Of a stretch of 64,000 bases of DNA, positions 24,683 to 33,409 are shown piece after piece; positions within the stretch are counted from its first letter, which is position 1, and every line of letters starts with the position of its first letter. The DNA is from Aquabacterium sp. Its GTDB lineage: Bacteria > Pseudomonadota > Gammaproteobacteria > Burkholderiales > Burkholderiaceae_C. The DNA is taken from contig NZ_JAIZVX010000001.1 in the NCBI RefSeq assembly GCF_021768455.1, forward strand, positions 18,907-82,906, given 5' to 3'. A program made the translations under genes and the position numbers. The notes under the pieces are model-generated. The model had not been told where the DNA came from, made no database searches, and worked only from the letters and a program-made list of their open reading frames with translations.

Positions 24683-25477
24683 ATGTCTGAAGCATTCACC
24701 TCACTGAAGCTCACCCGTGATGCCGGCCTGGCCACGCTCACCATGACCCAGGCCCAACGTGGCAACCCGATTGACGGGACCTTCTGCCGCGAGTTTCGGC
24801 AAGCCGCCTTGAGCTTGTGGAACATGCCTGGGCTACGTGCCGTGCTGCTGCGCGCCGAAGGCCCCAACTTCAGCTTTGGCGGCGACATCAAATCCTTCGC
24901 GCCGCTACGCGAGAACCTCGGCGCGCCCATTCGCGAGTGGACGGCCGACCTGCATGCTGGCCTGTCTCGCTTCTGGCAGTTGCCAGTGCCGGTCGTGGCC
25001 GAGGTCCAAGGGTGGGCCATGGGGGGCGCCGTGGGCCTGCTGGCAGGATGCGACGTGGTGGTGGCCGCACAGTCGGCCAAGCTGGGTTCGGCCTTTGCGC
25101 AATTGGGCTTCAGCTGCGACTCGGGCTCCAGCGTGACGCTCAGCGCCCGCATGGGCGCGGCCAGAGCGCGGCGCTTCACCTTGCTGGCCGAGGTGCTCAA
25201 GAGCGAAGAGGCCCTGCAGGCCGGCCTGGTGGACAAGGTCGTGGCCGACGAGGAGCTGGCCGATCACTGCCAGATGCTGGCCACCGGCCTGGCCCAAGGC
25301 CCCTCGGTGGCCTACGGCGAAATCAAGCGCCTTTTCCTGCGCGTGGGTCAGCAATCCATGGAAGCGCAGCTCGAAGACGAGGCCTTGACCCTGGCTCGCG
25401 TGGCGGGCAGCCAGGATGCCCAGGAGGGCATTGCCGCCATGGCCGCACGCCGCAAGCCCAACTTTGTTGGCGCCTGA
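24683..25477 (+). CDS. Enoyl-CoA hydratase/isomerase family protein (PaaG-like)
   Basis: 264 residues in the crotonase fold: FSFGGDIKSF oxyanion loop, VQGWAMGGAVGLLAGCD, then FAQLGFSCDSGSSVTLSARMG. The D in CDSG takes the place of the second catalytic glutamate, as in PaaG-type isomerases (1,2-epoxyphenylacetyl-CoA isomerase, enoyl-CoA isomerases), so isomerisation of a double bond is as likely as hydration. AGAAAGGAC precedes ATG at 24683; upstream ATGs lack a site. It follows the membrane cassette on the same strand. Confidence 0.88.
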   Translation: MSEAFTSLKLTRDAGLATLTMTQAQRGNPIDGTFCREFRQAALSLWNMPGLRAVLLRAEGPNFSFGGDIKSFAPLRENLGAPIREWTADLHAGLSRFWQLPVPVVAEVQGWAMGGAVGLLAGCDVVVAAQSAKLGSAFAQLGFSCDSGSSVTLSARMGAARARRFTLLAEVLKSEEALQAGLVDKVVADEELADHCQMLATGLAQGPSVAYGEIKRLFLRVGQQSMEAQLEDEALTLARVAGSQDAQEGIAAMAARRKPNFVGA

Positions 25478-25503
25478 GCTACCGGGCAGAACGGAGCAAC
25501 ACC

Positions 25504-25875
25504 ATGAAACTGAGCTTGAGGCATGGCTTCTTTCTCGTCGTCGGCATTGCCGCGCTGTTCCTGACCTGGCCTCATGCCTTGGAATGGATGCGGCAGGGCG
25601 GCAACATCCTGAACCCCATTCAGTTCTTTGCCGACGCGATCAACGCAGGCGGCACCGCGGCCTTCCTCAGCATCGACATGGCCATCGCCTGGGTGGTGTT
25701 CATGGTGTGGGTGGTGATCGATGCCCAGCGCATCGGGATGGGCATCAAATGGGGCTGGTTCTTTGTGGGCCTGTCCTACATCGGTGTGTCGATGGCGTTC
25801 CCGATCTACCTGGTCACCCGCGAGCGCTTCATTGACGCCCGCAAGCAGGCCGAGGCCCAGCCGGGGCTCAACTGA
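25504..25875 (+). CDS. DUF2834 small membrane protein
   Basis: 123 residues, three helices: FFLVVGIAALFLTWPHAL, FLSIDMAIAWVVFMVWVVIDA and WGWFFVGLSYIGVSMAFPIYLVTRER. The pattern (FFADAINAGGTAAFLSID and VTRER near the end) is that of DUF2834 proteins, often found near steroid or fatty acid degradation genes and of unknown role. It is the last gene of the plus-strand run and is followed by a strong terminator. Confidence 0.8.
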   Translation: MKLSLRHGFFLVVGIAALFLTWPHALEWMRQGGNILNPIQFFADAINAGGTAAFLSIDMAIAWVVFMVWVVIDAQRIGMGIKWGWFFVGLSYIGVSMAFPIYLVTRERFIDARKQAEAQPGLN

Positions 25876-25898
25876 ATCGACGCTTAACACACCCAACA

Positions 25899-25929
25899 AA
25901 AAGGGCCAGGGTGATTCCCTGGCCCTTTT
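25899..25929. terminator. Bidirectional intrinsic terminator
   Basis: AAAAGGGCCAGGG (25899-25911) pairs perfectly with CCCTGGCCCTTTT (25917-25929) around a five-base loop. A- and T-runs on both sides let it stop transcription from the DUF2834 gene (plus) and the envelope operon (minus). Confidence 0.9.
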
Positions 25930-25943
25930 CACGTCAGGCTGGC

Positions 25944-26852
25944 TCAGGCCAGACCACCCCAAGGCAACCGGAAACCGCCCTCGCACAAACCATGGCCCCG
26001 AGTGCCATCGTCGAGCTGGTAGGCCATGATCTGCTCGCACAGCACAAAGTCGTCCTGCGGGAACAGCCAGCGGAAGACTGGGCGCCCCGTCACCTCCTGG
26101 CGCTTGCCGGTTTCATCCTTGAAAGCCCAGTGCAGCGTCTTCACGGTGAAAGGGTCCGCCAACTCGTATTCATTGTGGTCCTCGATGTCCTGCACGCGCA
26201 GCCAGCGCTGGCCATCGTGGTACATGCGCAGGTAGCCGCTGCGCCCCTGCGTGTCGATGCCCCGGATGCCGCAGAAGGTGCGGCCGTCCTCGAAGACGGG
26301 CCAGGCCAGTCGGTAATGCTTCAAGGACGCCCAGTTGCGCACACCGGCGGCCACATCGCGGAAGCCATGGGCATCGATCTCGATGCGACGGCCCCGCACG
26401 GTCATGTGGCCGCGCACCTTGCAAGGCCCTTCCAGGTGCACATGGGCAATGTCATCCGAAAAATTGCCGCTCTCGCCCGAGCTCATGGCGATGCTGTCCG
26501 CCAAGGTGTGCAAGGTCTCCCAGACCAGGTCCAGAGAGAACTCGCCCTCGTCAAACCGGATGCGGCACTTCTTCAGGGGCTCGATCACCTCCACATGCAT
26601 GCCGGCGATGTGCATGCCGCCTGCAGGCCGCTCCTTGATGTAGGGCAGTTGCAGATTGGTTCGCGTGAAGATGGGCAGGCCATCCTGAAAGGCAATCAGC
26701 CAGCTGTTCGATTGCTGGGCATATTCCAGCAGGCCAATGCGGATCAGGCAACCTGCATTGGTTTGAGGGTCATAGGCATTGAAGTAATAGCTCTGGTTCC
26801 ATTGGGCTTCGCCTTGGCCCGCCACATGGGCTTCAAATTTCTCGTGGTTCAT
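25944..26852 (-). CDS. DUF7064/7065-like lipocalin-type protein of unknown function
   Basis: 302 residues starting MNHEKFEAHVAG. No signal peptide. Features are WNQSYYFNAYDPQTNAGCLIRIG, MSSGESGNFSDDIAHVHLEGPCKVRGHMTVRGRRIEIDAHGFRD and LFPQDDFVLCEQIMAYQL. I recall such proteins as distant relatives of hydroxyneurosporene-synthase-like (CrtC) lipocalin folds, usually next to phosphotransferase genes in lipid and steroid catabolic regions. Last gene of the eight-gene minus-strand operon. Function unknown; binding or modifying a lipophilic substrate is a guess. Confidence 0.7.
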   Translation of the reverse strand: MNHEKFEAHVAGQGEAQWNQSYYFNAYDPQTNAGCLIRIGLLEYAQQSNSWLIAFQDGLPIFTRTNLQLPYIKERPAGGMHIAGMHVEVIEPLKKCRIRFDEGEFSLDLVWETLHTLADSIAMSSGESGNFSDDIAHVHLEGPCKVRGHMTVRGRRIEIDAHGFRDVAAGVRNWASLKHYRLAWPVFEDGRTFCGIRGIDTQGRSGYLRMYHDGQRWLRVQDIEDHNEYELADPFTVKTLHWAFKDETGKRQEVTGRPVFRWLFPQDDFVLCEQIMAYQLDDGTRGHGLCEGGFRLPWGGLA

Positions 26853-26872
26853 GTTTGCTTCCTGTGCAGGCG

Positions 26873-27436
26873 TCATCGCGCCTCGGTGGATGTCGATGGG
26901 TCAAAAACGGCGGCCAGCAACGTGCCGATGTCGGGCAGGTCCTCCGGCCTGGCTTCCCAGCCCTGCGCGACCAGCCAGGCGCGCTCACGCAGCAACTGGG
27001 CCCGGCTGGTGTCGAGCACAATGCGCTCCAGCGCGGTGGGGATTTCTGCCTTCGCATAAGCCTCCTGCAGGAAGCTGCCACTGACGGCGCGCAACTGCCG
27101 CACGGCTTCCAGCACCTCCTGGGGCTCGGCCATCGCACGGGCCCGCACCTGGCTGGCCAGCGCCACACCTTGCTTGAGCGCCGCGGCGCTGGCCTCGCTG
27201 GCCGCGTCACCATCGGCCAGAGCAAGCAGTTGTTGGCCCATGTCCAGCAGGCGGGTCAACTCGTCACAGTCGTAGCGGTACTGCAGGGGCAGCTGCTTGC
27301 TCATCAACTGCAGCAGACCCATGCACAAGCGGGCCTGCTCTTGCGCCAGCTGATTCTGGTCGTCAATGGCGGGCAGGATCACATCGCTCATGGCCTTGAG
27401 GATGCTGCGGATCTGGATGTCGGGGCGCATCTGCAT
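26873..27436 (-). CDS. Hypothetical soluble helical protein
   Basis: 187 residues from ATG at 27436 (AAGGAG six bases upstream), placed immediately after the stop of the phosphotransferase gene. It is almost entirely alpha-helical and Leu/Ala/Gln-rich (RSILKAMSDVILPAIDDQNQLAQEQARLCMGLLQL; LTRLLDMGQQLLALA), without signal peptide or metal motif. I have seen similar genes placed next to APH-type phosphotransferases but know no function. Position suggests a partner of the kinase-like protein. Confidence 0.72.
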   Translation of the reverse strand: MQMRPDIQIRSILKAMSDVILPAIDDQNQLAQEQARLCMGLLQLMSKQLPLQYRYDCDELTRLLDMGQQLLALADGDAASEASAAALKQGVALASQVRARAMAEPQEVLEAVRQLRAVSGSFLQEAYAKAEIPTALERIVLDTSRAQLLRERAWLVAQGWEARPEDLPDIGTLLAAVFDPSTSTEAR

Positions 27437-27437
27437 G

Positions 27438-28631
27438 TCAGGCTCCTTGTTCAATCAGGTTTTGCATGTCGGCCATCAACATGGCGCTGATACCCATGAG
27501 CCAGGTCACCAGCACGTCCTGGTGCGTTTTGCCATTTCGTGCAATGCGGTAGCCCGTGCCCAAGGTCAAGGTCACCATCGAATACGCGTTGTAGACCTTG
27601 TACCAATGCAGCGCCTTGGGGTTCACCGTCAGACCGCTGGCTTGTTGGTAGGCATCGAAGAAGGCGCCCTCAGGCATCAGGCCGCACACCAGGAACTGCC
27701 CCTTGTCATCGTTGCTGCCGAAGGCGGGGCTGGTCGTCCAGGCCAGATCCTGGTGGGGGTCACCGATGCGGCCCAGCTCCCAATCCAGCCAGGCAGATAT
27801 CCGGCAATCGGCCTCGGTGAACAGGAAGTTGCCCACACGGTAGTCGGAATGCACCACGCAGGGCTTGTCCAGCACCGGCATGTGTCGTCGCAGCCATGCC
27901 GAGACCAGCCGCATCAAAGGCACGTCCTCATCGGCGTCTTCTTCCCAGACGCGCTCCCAGTTGTTGACGCCCCACAAGGCGCATTGCGTGCCCGGCTCGG
28001 GTACGTCGAAGGCCGACAGGTCTGCCTGCCGGTGGTCCATGCGGTGGATCAGGGCCAGATGCTCGACAAACTGCGGGGCCAGCTTGTGGCGAACGGCGTC
28101 GGGCAGCCTGGTCTGCAAGCCACTGACCCCGCTGGTGGTCTGGCTGGGCTTGGTCACCCCCTCGGCAAAGCCGTAGACCAGTGCCGGGTAGGGCAGAAAC
28201 TCTCCGTGGGCGTCGCACCAGAAGACCGGAGGCACCGGCACGACGGCCTGCGCCGCCCGAATCAGCTGGTACTCGCGCAGGCGGCTGGTCTCGACGATGG
28301 ACTCGGAAGGCTCCATGCGCAAGACCATGCGCGTCAGCTGGTGGCCAACACCCGGTTGCGTCCAATCCAGCACGAAGGACATCTGCAATTTGGACGCACC
28401 GCCAGACAGCCAGCGTGCTTCTGTGATCTCGAAGGCGCCTTTGTGATGGGCGGCGATCAGCGCCTTCACGCCATCGACCAGGGTGTGCAGGGCCAATGGC
28501 GCAAAGCCGGGGCCGGCGCGACGCTCCAGGCGCCTGGTGAGGATGCGGTCGATTTCCCGCTCGGTCGGGTAGCGCTGACGCATGGCAGCGATCCACGCTG
28601 CGGAAGGTTTGTCTCGGTCTATGACTTGCAT
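27438..28631 (-). CDS. Phosphotransferase (APH/choline-kinase-like) family protein
   Basis: 397 residues. The kinase core is clear: HSDYRVGNFLF (catalytic HxDxxxGN) and WLDWELGRIGDPHQDLAW (Mg-binding Asp). ATG at 28631 follows AAGGA with normal spacing; an ATG at 28637 is closer. Proteins of this group in catabolic islands are often annotated as acyl-CoA-dehydrogenase-associated or aminoglycoside phosphotransferases, but the substrate is rarely known. In p-menthane-type catabolism a role in phosphorylating an alcohol intermediate is possible but unsupported. Confidence 0.85.
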   Translation of the reverse strand: MQVIDRDKPSAAWIAAMRQRYPTEREIDRILTRRLERRAGPGFAPLALHTLVDGVKALIAAHHKGAFEITEARWLSGGASKLQMSFVLDWTQPGVGHQLTRMVLRMEPSESIVETSRLREYQLIRAAQAVVPVPPVFWCDAHGEFLPYPALVYGFAEGVTKPSQTTSGVSGLQTRLPDAVRHKLAPQFVEHLALIHRMDHRQADLSAFDVPEPGTQCALWGVNNWERVWEEDADEDVPLMRLVSAWLRRHMPVLDKPCVVHSDYRVGNFLFTEADCRISAWLDWELGRIGDPHQDLAWTTSPAFGSNDDKGQFLVCGLMPEGAFFDAYQQASGLTVNPKALHWYKVYNAYSMVTLTLGTGYRIARNGKTHQDVLVTWLMGISAMLMADMQNLIEQGA

Positions 28632-28691
28632 GGGCATTCCTTGTTGGGCAAGGCCGTTCGACAGGTGCATGCCACCAAAGGTGGTCTGCGC

Positions 28692-29960
28692 TCAGTGGCC
28701 TGCGCGCCGCAAGGCGTCAGGCTGAAAATCCTGGGTGCGCCCTGCCTGACCAAATTGCCAGGGGGCGCTGTAGCCGTTGTCCAGCCCCGTGAGCACATAG
28801 CTCTTGTTGCTGAAATCGAACCACCACTCGAATCGGTAAGCAGGTACGGGCACCGTGTAGACCTGCATCAGACCGTGTACGCCCGCCCGCCACAGCTGGC
28901 CCTTGGCGTCATAGGCCTCGCTGAGCAACACGGCCCAGCTGTCCTCGTCGAGATAGAAAACGCGGCGCGCGTAGACATGGGTCTGCCCGGCCTTGAGGGT
29001 GGCCTCGACCTGCCACACCCGATGCAGCTCGAAGCGCATCAACTCCGGGGCAGGTGATCCTGGCAAGGCGATGCGTGTGTACGGGATGCGCTTGTCCGCG
29101 ATGCGGTAGTTGTTGTAGGGCACGTAAAGCTCACGCTTGCCCACCAGCGTCCAGTCGTAGCGATCAGGTCGGCCGTTGTAGCCATCGTATTGGTCGACGA
29201 TGGCCAGGCCGTCCGCGGCGTTCTGCGCGCTGTCATAGGCCAGGTCGGGTGCCCGCCGAACACGCCGCTGACCGGCGTTGTAAACCCAGGCACGGCGCTC
29301 GGCCTGTGTCCTGGGGTCTGGCTCGTGCACGAGGTAGATCGTGCCCACCAGATCGGCCGGGCTCAGGAAGTGCAGCCTGGACACGAACAACCGATCGGGC
29401 TGATGCTCGTCGAGCAACGCCTCATAGACCTTGTCTTCATGGACCCCAATTTGCTGGGCGTGGCCATTGGCTCGCACAACAAAGGTGTCCACGTCGCGCC
29501 TGACGCCCCCGCCCTGGTCACGCAGCAGGTGGTTGGTGATGGCCTCCAGCCCATTGCGTGGCGTCACAAAGGGCACTGCCGCGGCATTGGCCCGGAAAGC
29601 TGCCGTCCGGTGGCTGGCATACACATGCATGCGAAAGGCCGGCGCCTGCTTGAGCAAGGCCAGCAAGCCAGGGCTCAGACAGGGCTGATGGGTGGGCGAG
29701 GCGGCACTTGCCGCGTCGATCACGTGCAAGGGCTTCTCGTCAGGGAAAGGGTCGACCAGGCCCTGCCCCGCCAGCCATCCCGGTGGAGGCTGAGACAGCC
29801 CACCGCGCCACGGCGGAATGCTGCCCTGGGCGTTACCCGCGAGCTCGGCGCCCACTGACGTCAGCCCGACGGGCGCCCCCTGCGCAGACATAACCCACAC
29901 AAGGCTCAGCCTGACAGCGCACCCAAGGGCCCCTGTCATCCCGAGTCGGTACGCCGTCAT
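28692..29960 (-). CDS. DUF1329 exported protein, copy B
   Basis: 422 residues. After a signal peptide (ALGCAVRLSLVWVMSAQGAP) come VGAELAGNAQGSIPPWRGGLSQPPPG, VYNAGQRRVRRAPDLAYDS, LYVPYNNYRIADKR and RFELHRVWQVEATLKAGQTHVYARRVFYLDEDSW, the DUF1329 hallmarks. Family members are periplasmic or outer-membrane-associated and always accompany DUF1302 proteins. ATG at 29960 is 6 bases from the RND stop. It is clearly diverged from copy A (33410-34765), so the two may form a hetero-pair. Confidence 0.9.
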   Translation of the reverse strand: MTAYRLGMTGALGCAVRLSLVWVMSAQGAPVGLTSVGAELAGNAQGSIPPWRGGLSQPPPGWLAGQGLVDPFPDEKPLHVIDAASAASPTHQPCLSPGLLALLKQAPAFRMHVYASHRTAAFRANAAAVPFVTPRNGLEAITNHLLRDQGGGVRRDVDTFVVRANGHAQQIGVHEDKVYEALLDEHQPDRLFVSRLHFLSPADLVGTIYLVHEPDPRTQAERRAWVYNAGQRRVRRAPDLAYDSAQNAADGLAIVDQYDGYNGRPDRYDWTLVGKRELYVPYNNYRIADKRIPYTRIALPGSPAPELMRFELHRVWQVEATLKAGQTHVYARRVFYLDEDSWAVLLSEAYDAKGQLWRAGVHGLMQVYTVPVPAYRFEWWFDFSNKSYVLTGLDNGYSAPWQFGQAGRTQDFQPDALRRAGH

Positions 29961-29965
29961 GTCAC

Positions 29966-32398
29966 TCAGCCCTTGGCGGGCAGGCGATCCGGCACGATCC
30001 AGGCAGCCAGACCGGGCAAGAGGAAGATCGCACCAAACACGTTGACCAGGAACATGAAGGCCAGCAACACGCCCATGTCGGCCTGGAACTTCAGCGTGGA
30101 GAATGTCCAGGTGATCACCGAGATGGTCATCATCGCAGCCGTGAAGATGGATGCCGTGCCGCGCTGCTTGAGCGAGGCCACGAAGGCGTCGCGCAGGTTC
30201 ATGCCGCTGTGGGCCATCTCGTGGCGCATGCGCTCGAACAGGTAGATGCCGTAGTCGACCCCCACGCCGACGCTGATGGCGATCACCGGCAAGGTGTTCA
30301 CTTTCACGCCGATGGACAGCATGGCCATGATGGCGTTGCAAAGCAGCGTGACTAGCGCCAAAGGCAGGATCACACACAAGGTGATCCGAACCGAGCGGAA
30401 GGTCACCAGGCACAACAGGCTCACCGCGGCGAACAGGGTCAGGTTGACCCACTTGTCGGACTGTTCGACCACCTCATTGGTCGCCGCCATCACGCCGATG
30501 TTGCCCGAGGCCAGACGGAAGGTGATGCCCTGGCCATCGTGTGTCTTCTTGAAGGCCTGGACCTTGTCGACGATGCGGCGAATCGTGGTGGCCTGGTGGT
30601 CGATCGGGAAGACCGAAATGGGGATGGCGTTGCACTGGGTGTTGCGGAACTCATTGCCCAGCCGCGATGCAAACCCGGTGGCCTGCGCGATTTGCTCGCG
30701 CGTTTCCGGCAGCACGCGCCACTTCACCCAGCCTTCTGAAAAGTCCTGCGTGACCTTGCCAATGAACGAGGCCATGCCGCGCACCGCGGCCACGCCTTCG
30801 GTCTGACGCATGTCGGACTCGAAGGCCTCGACCTTGGCCAGCACCTCTCGGTTCAGACAAGGCGAGGCGTCCCCTTCCAGTTCGGCAATCACCTGCAGCA
30901 CGTCCAGGCCAATGGCGAAGTGGCTGGTCACCACCTGGACATCCTGGTTGTAGCGGGTGTCGGCGCGCAACTCAGGCACGCCCGTACCCAGGTCGCCAAT
31001 CTTGAGGTCACGCACCTCGTACAGACCGAATGCCGTCAGCGCCACGCTCAAGGACAGGGGTAGCATGGCACCGCGGCGCGTGGCCAGAAAGCCCAGACGC
31101 TCCCAGAACCAGTCACCTGCCGTTTCCTTGCCCTCGAGCTTCTTGGCCCTGGATGGCGACAGCTTCATGTAGGACAGCAAGATGGGCAAGAGCACCTTGT
31201 TGGTGGCGATCATCACCGTCACGCCGATGGTGGCCGTGAGTGCCAGCTCGCGCACGATCTCGATGTCCACGATCGCGATCACGATGAAACCCACCGCATT
31301 GGCCAGCAAGGCGGTGGCGCCGGGTATGAACAGGTTCACGAAGCAATTGCGCGACGCCGTGATGCCATCCTGGCCCGCCAGTGTCTCCAGCTTCCAGGCA
31401 TTGGTCATCTGCACCGCGTGCGACACGCCGATGGCAAAGATCAGGAAAGGCACCAGGATGGACATCGGGTCCAGGCCCATGCCCAACAGCGGGAGGATGC
31501 CCATCAGCCAGACCACGGGAATGGCCGCAGCGAGCAGCACCCAATAGGTCAGCATGGCCGAACCCGAATACCAGTAAAGCATCACCGCCGTGACCACAAA
31601 GGCCAGGGCAAAGAACTTGATCACACCACTGGCGCCCTGCGCGATGTCGGCACTGGACTTGGCAAAGCCCACGATGTGCACGGACATCTTGCTGTTCTCG
31701 TACCGGGACCGGATGTCTTCGAGCTGGGCACCGACCTGCCGGAGGTCCAGACGCTCGCCGGTCTCGGGGTCGCGGTCCTGCAAGGTGGCCGACACGATGG
31801 TGGCCGAGCCATCATTCGACACGATGCGCCCCCCCCAATCGGACTTGGCCAGGTTCTGCCGGATGGCCGACAGCTGATCGGGCGCCCCCTTGAAGTCTGC
31901 CGACACGATGGGCCCGCCCTTGAAGCCCTCTTCCACCACCTCGTTCCAGCGCACATTCGGCGTGACCAGCGAGGTCAACGAACTGCGCTCGATGCCCTTG
32001 ATGTAGAAGAGCTCGTCGGTGATCTTGCGCACCGCATCGATGCCATCCTTGGAGAACACATCCCCCTGGCGAACCTTGACCGCGATCAGCACCTTGTCCG
32101 CACCACCAAAGTCGCTCTGGTACTTGGTGAAGGTCTGCATGAACTCATGGTGCAGCGGGATCATCTTGGTGAACCCAGCCGTCACATGCAGCCGCGTGGC
32201 GGACAAGCCCAGCAGCACGGTCACCAGAATGCCCAGTGTCAGCCACAGCTTGCGCATGCGAAAGATGCCGTCGGCCACGCGAGCGATCAGGCGCTCGGAA
32301 GGGGCGACCACAGGGTCTGGCTGCACGGCCGATCCTGGCGTAACGGACTCGATCGTGTCCTCGTCGGGGATGGAAAGCATGGTGGTTTTCAACTTCAA
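29966..32398 (-). CDS. MMPL/RND superfamily transporter
   Basis: 810 residues. A membrane segment near residue 50 (LWLTLGILVTVLLGLSA) precedes a large periplasmic loop; five helices follow (about 255-400, with MSILVPFLIFAIGVSHAVQM), then a second loop and a second helix set (ISVGVGVDYGIYLFERM, FMFLVNVFGAIFLLPGLAAWI). This two-fold pattern without a separate membrane-fusion protein is that of MMPL/HpnN-like lipid exporters. In DUF1302/DUF1329 operons it is thought to move hydrophobic compounds or lipids across the envelope. Direction not known. Confidence 0.9.
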   Translation of the reverse strand: MKLKTTMLSIPDEDTIESVTPGSAVQPDPVVAPSERLIARVADGIFRMRKLWLTLGILVTVLLGLSATRLHVTAGFTKMIPLHHEFMQTFTKYQSDFGGADKVLIAVKVRQGDVFSKDGIDAVRKITDELFYIKGIERSSLTSLVTPNVRWNEVVEEGFKGGPIVSADFKGAPDQLSAIRQNLAKSDWGGRIVSNDGSATIVSATLQDRDPETGERLDLRQVGAQLEDIRSRYENSKMSVHIVGFAKSSADIAQGASGVIKFFALAFVVTAVMLYWYSGSAMLTYWVLLAAAIPVVWLMGILPLLGMGLDPMSILVPFLIFAIGVSHAVQMTNAWKLETLAGQDGITASRNCFVNLFIPGATALLANAVGFIVIAIVDIEIVRELALTATIGVTVMIATNKVLLPILLSYMKLSPSRAKKLEGKETAGDWFWERLGFLATRRGAMLPLSLSVALTAFGLYEVRDLKIGDLGTGVPELRADTRYNQDVQVVTSHFAIGLDVLQVIAELEGDASPCLNREVLAKVEAFESDMRQTEGVAAVRGMASFIGKVTQDFSEGWVKWRVLPETREQIAQATGFASRLGNEFRNTQCNAIPISVFPIDHQATTIRRIVDKVQAFKKTHDGQGITFRLASGNIGVMAATNEVVEQSDKWVNLTLFAAVSLLCLVTFRSVRITLCVILPLALVTLLCNAIMAMLSIGVKVNTLPVIAISVGVGVDYGIYLFERMRHEMAHSGMNLRDAFVASLKQRGTASIFTAAMMTISVITWTFSTLKFQADMGVLLAFMFLVNVFGAIFLLPGLAAWIVPDRLPAKG

Positions 32399-32411
32399 CT
32401 TTCGATGTCAA

Positions 32412-33392
32412 TCAGGGCTTGCTGACTGGTGCGGGGCGCGTGGCAGCACGGTCCTGGCGCCCTGCCACCAGATAGCCCACATAGACCAGGGCACCGTCTC
32501 TGGCAAAGCTGGCCTGGGCGAGCGGCAAACGAACAGGCACATTGCTGGACGAAAAATTGCGGCCGTTGTCGGCACTGACGGCCATCACGCCATCGTTGCC
32601 AACCAGCACCACTTGGCCATTGGGACCGATGGCGCCGCCGTTGATGGCCACCACGGCGGGAAAGCTCACCTTGCTCCAGGTCTTCCCCTCGTCGCTGGAT
32701 CGGAACACATTGCCACGCATGCCGTACACCAGCCAGGCACCGTCAGACAGCGCCAGGGCGCCGAAGAGCGAGCCCTCATAGGGCGAGCTGAGCGCCGCCC
32801 ACGTGCTGCCGCCATCACTGGAGACGGCCAAGGTGCCGGACTCGCCCACCAGCAGCAACTTGCCGCCAGCTTCGATCACCTTGGAGATGTGCCGATCGAA
32901 CTCGGGCGAAATGGTGGGCTGGCGCACCCAGGTCAAGCCTCGGTCCGACGACACCAGATAGAGCCCGAATGAGCCGTAGGCCACAAAGCGCCCATCGTGG
33001 AGTGCCGTGACACCCAGGATGGAGTCGGTTCCGGCATCCTTGACGGCGACCTTCGCCCAGCTCTGTCCGCCATCGGCCGATCGCAGCAAGGAACCGCCAT
33101 GGCCCACCGCCAGACCGACCTCACCCTGGAAGGCCAGTGCCGTCAGCGTGCGATCGGTCAAGGCCTGGCCCATCTGCCAGGTGCGGCCCTGGTCGAGCGA
33201 GGTCACGATGGCCCCCCGCTCGCCCACGGCCACGAGCCTGCCCGCCACGGCTTGGACGTCAAACAGCGCCAACCTGGTCACGTCTACCGACGCGGCGACC
33301 GGCCCCGACACGGAGTGACCGAGCTGATGCCAGCCCCCCAACCCCAGGGCCGAGGCCAGGACCATCGCCTTCATGTACTTGGGCATGTGCAT
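32412..33392 (-). CDS. YCF48/BNR-repeat beta-propeller, exported
   Basis: 326 residues. Start at 33392 has GCGGAG 6 bases upstream. An N-terminal hydrophobic stretch (AMVLASALGLGGWHQLG) is followed by repeated Asp-box motifs: LDQGRTW, ADGGQSW, SDRGLTW, SDGGSTW and SDEGKTW, each with VAVG or similar between, giving a five- or six-bladed propeller. YCF48-like proteins stabilise membrane assemblies (photosystem II in cyanobacteria). In RND/DUF1329 operons it may be an assembly factor. 18 bases from the upstream DUF1329 stop. Confidence 0.88.
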   Translation of the reverse strand: MHMPKYMKAMVLASALGLGGWHQLGHSVSGPVAASVDVTRLALFDVQAVAGRLVAVGERGAIVTSLDQGRTWQMGQALTDRTLTALAFQGEVGLAVGHGGSLLRSADGGQSWAKVAVKDAGTDSILGVTALHDGRFVAYGSFGLYLVSSDRGLTWVRQPTISPEFDRHISKVIEAGGKLLLVGESGTLAVSSDGGSTWAALSSPYEGSLFGALALSDGAWLVYGMRGNVFRSSDEGKTWSKVSFPAVVAINGGAIGPNGQVVLVGNDGVMAVSADNGRNFSSSNVPVRLPLAQASFARDGALVYVGYLVAGRQDRAATRPAPVSKP

Positions 33393-33409
33393 CGTGTGCT
33401 CCGCGGCGT

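Noticed and set aside
28650..28675. Another copy of the island dyad near GGTGCATGCCACC
   Set aside because: It matches only the central GCATGC core (about 8 of 14) and lies in the gap before the phosphotransferase start inside the operon.
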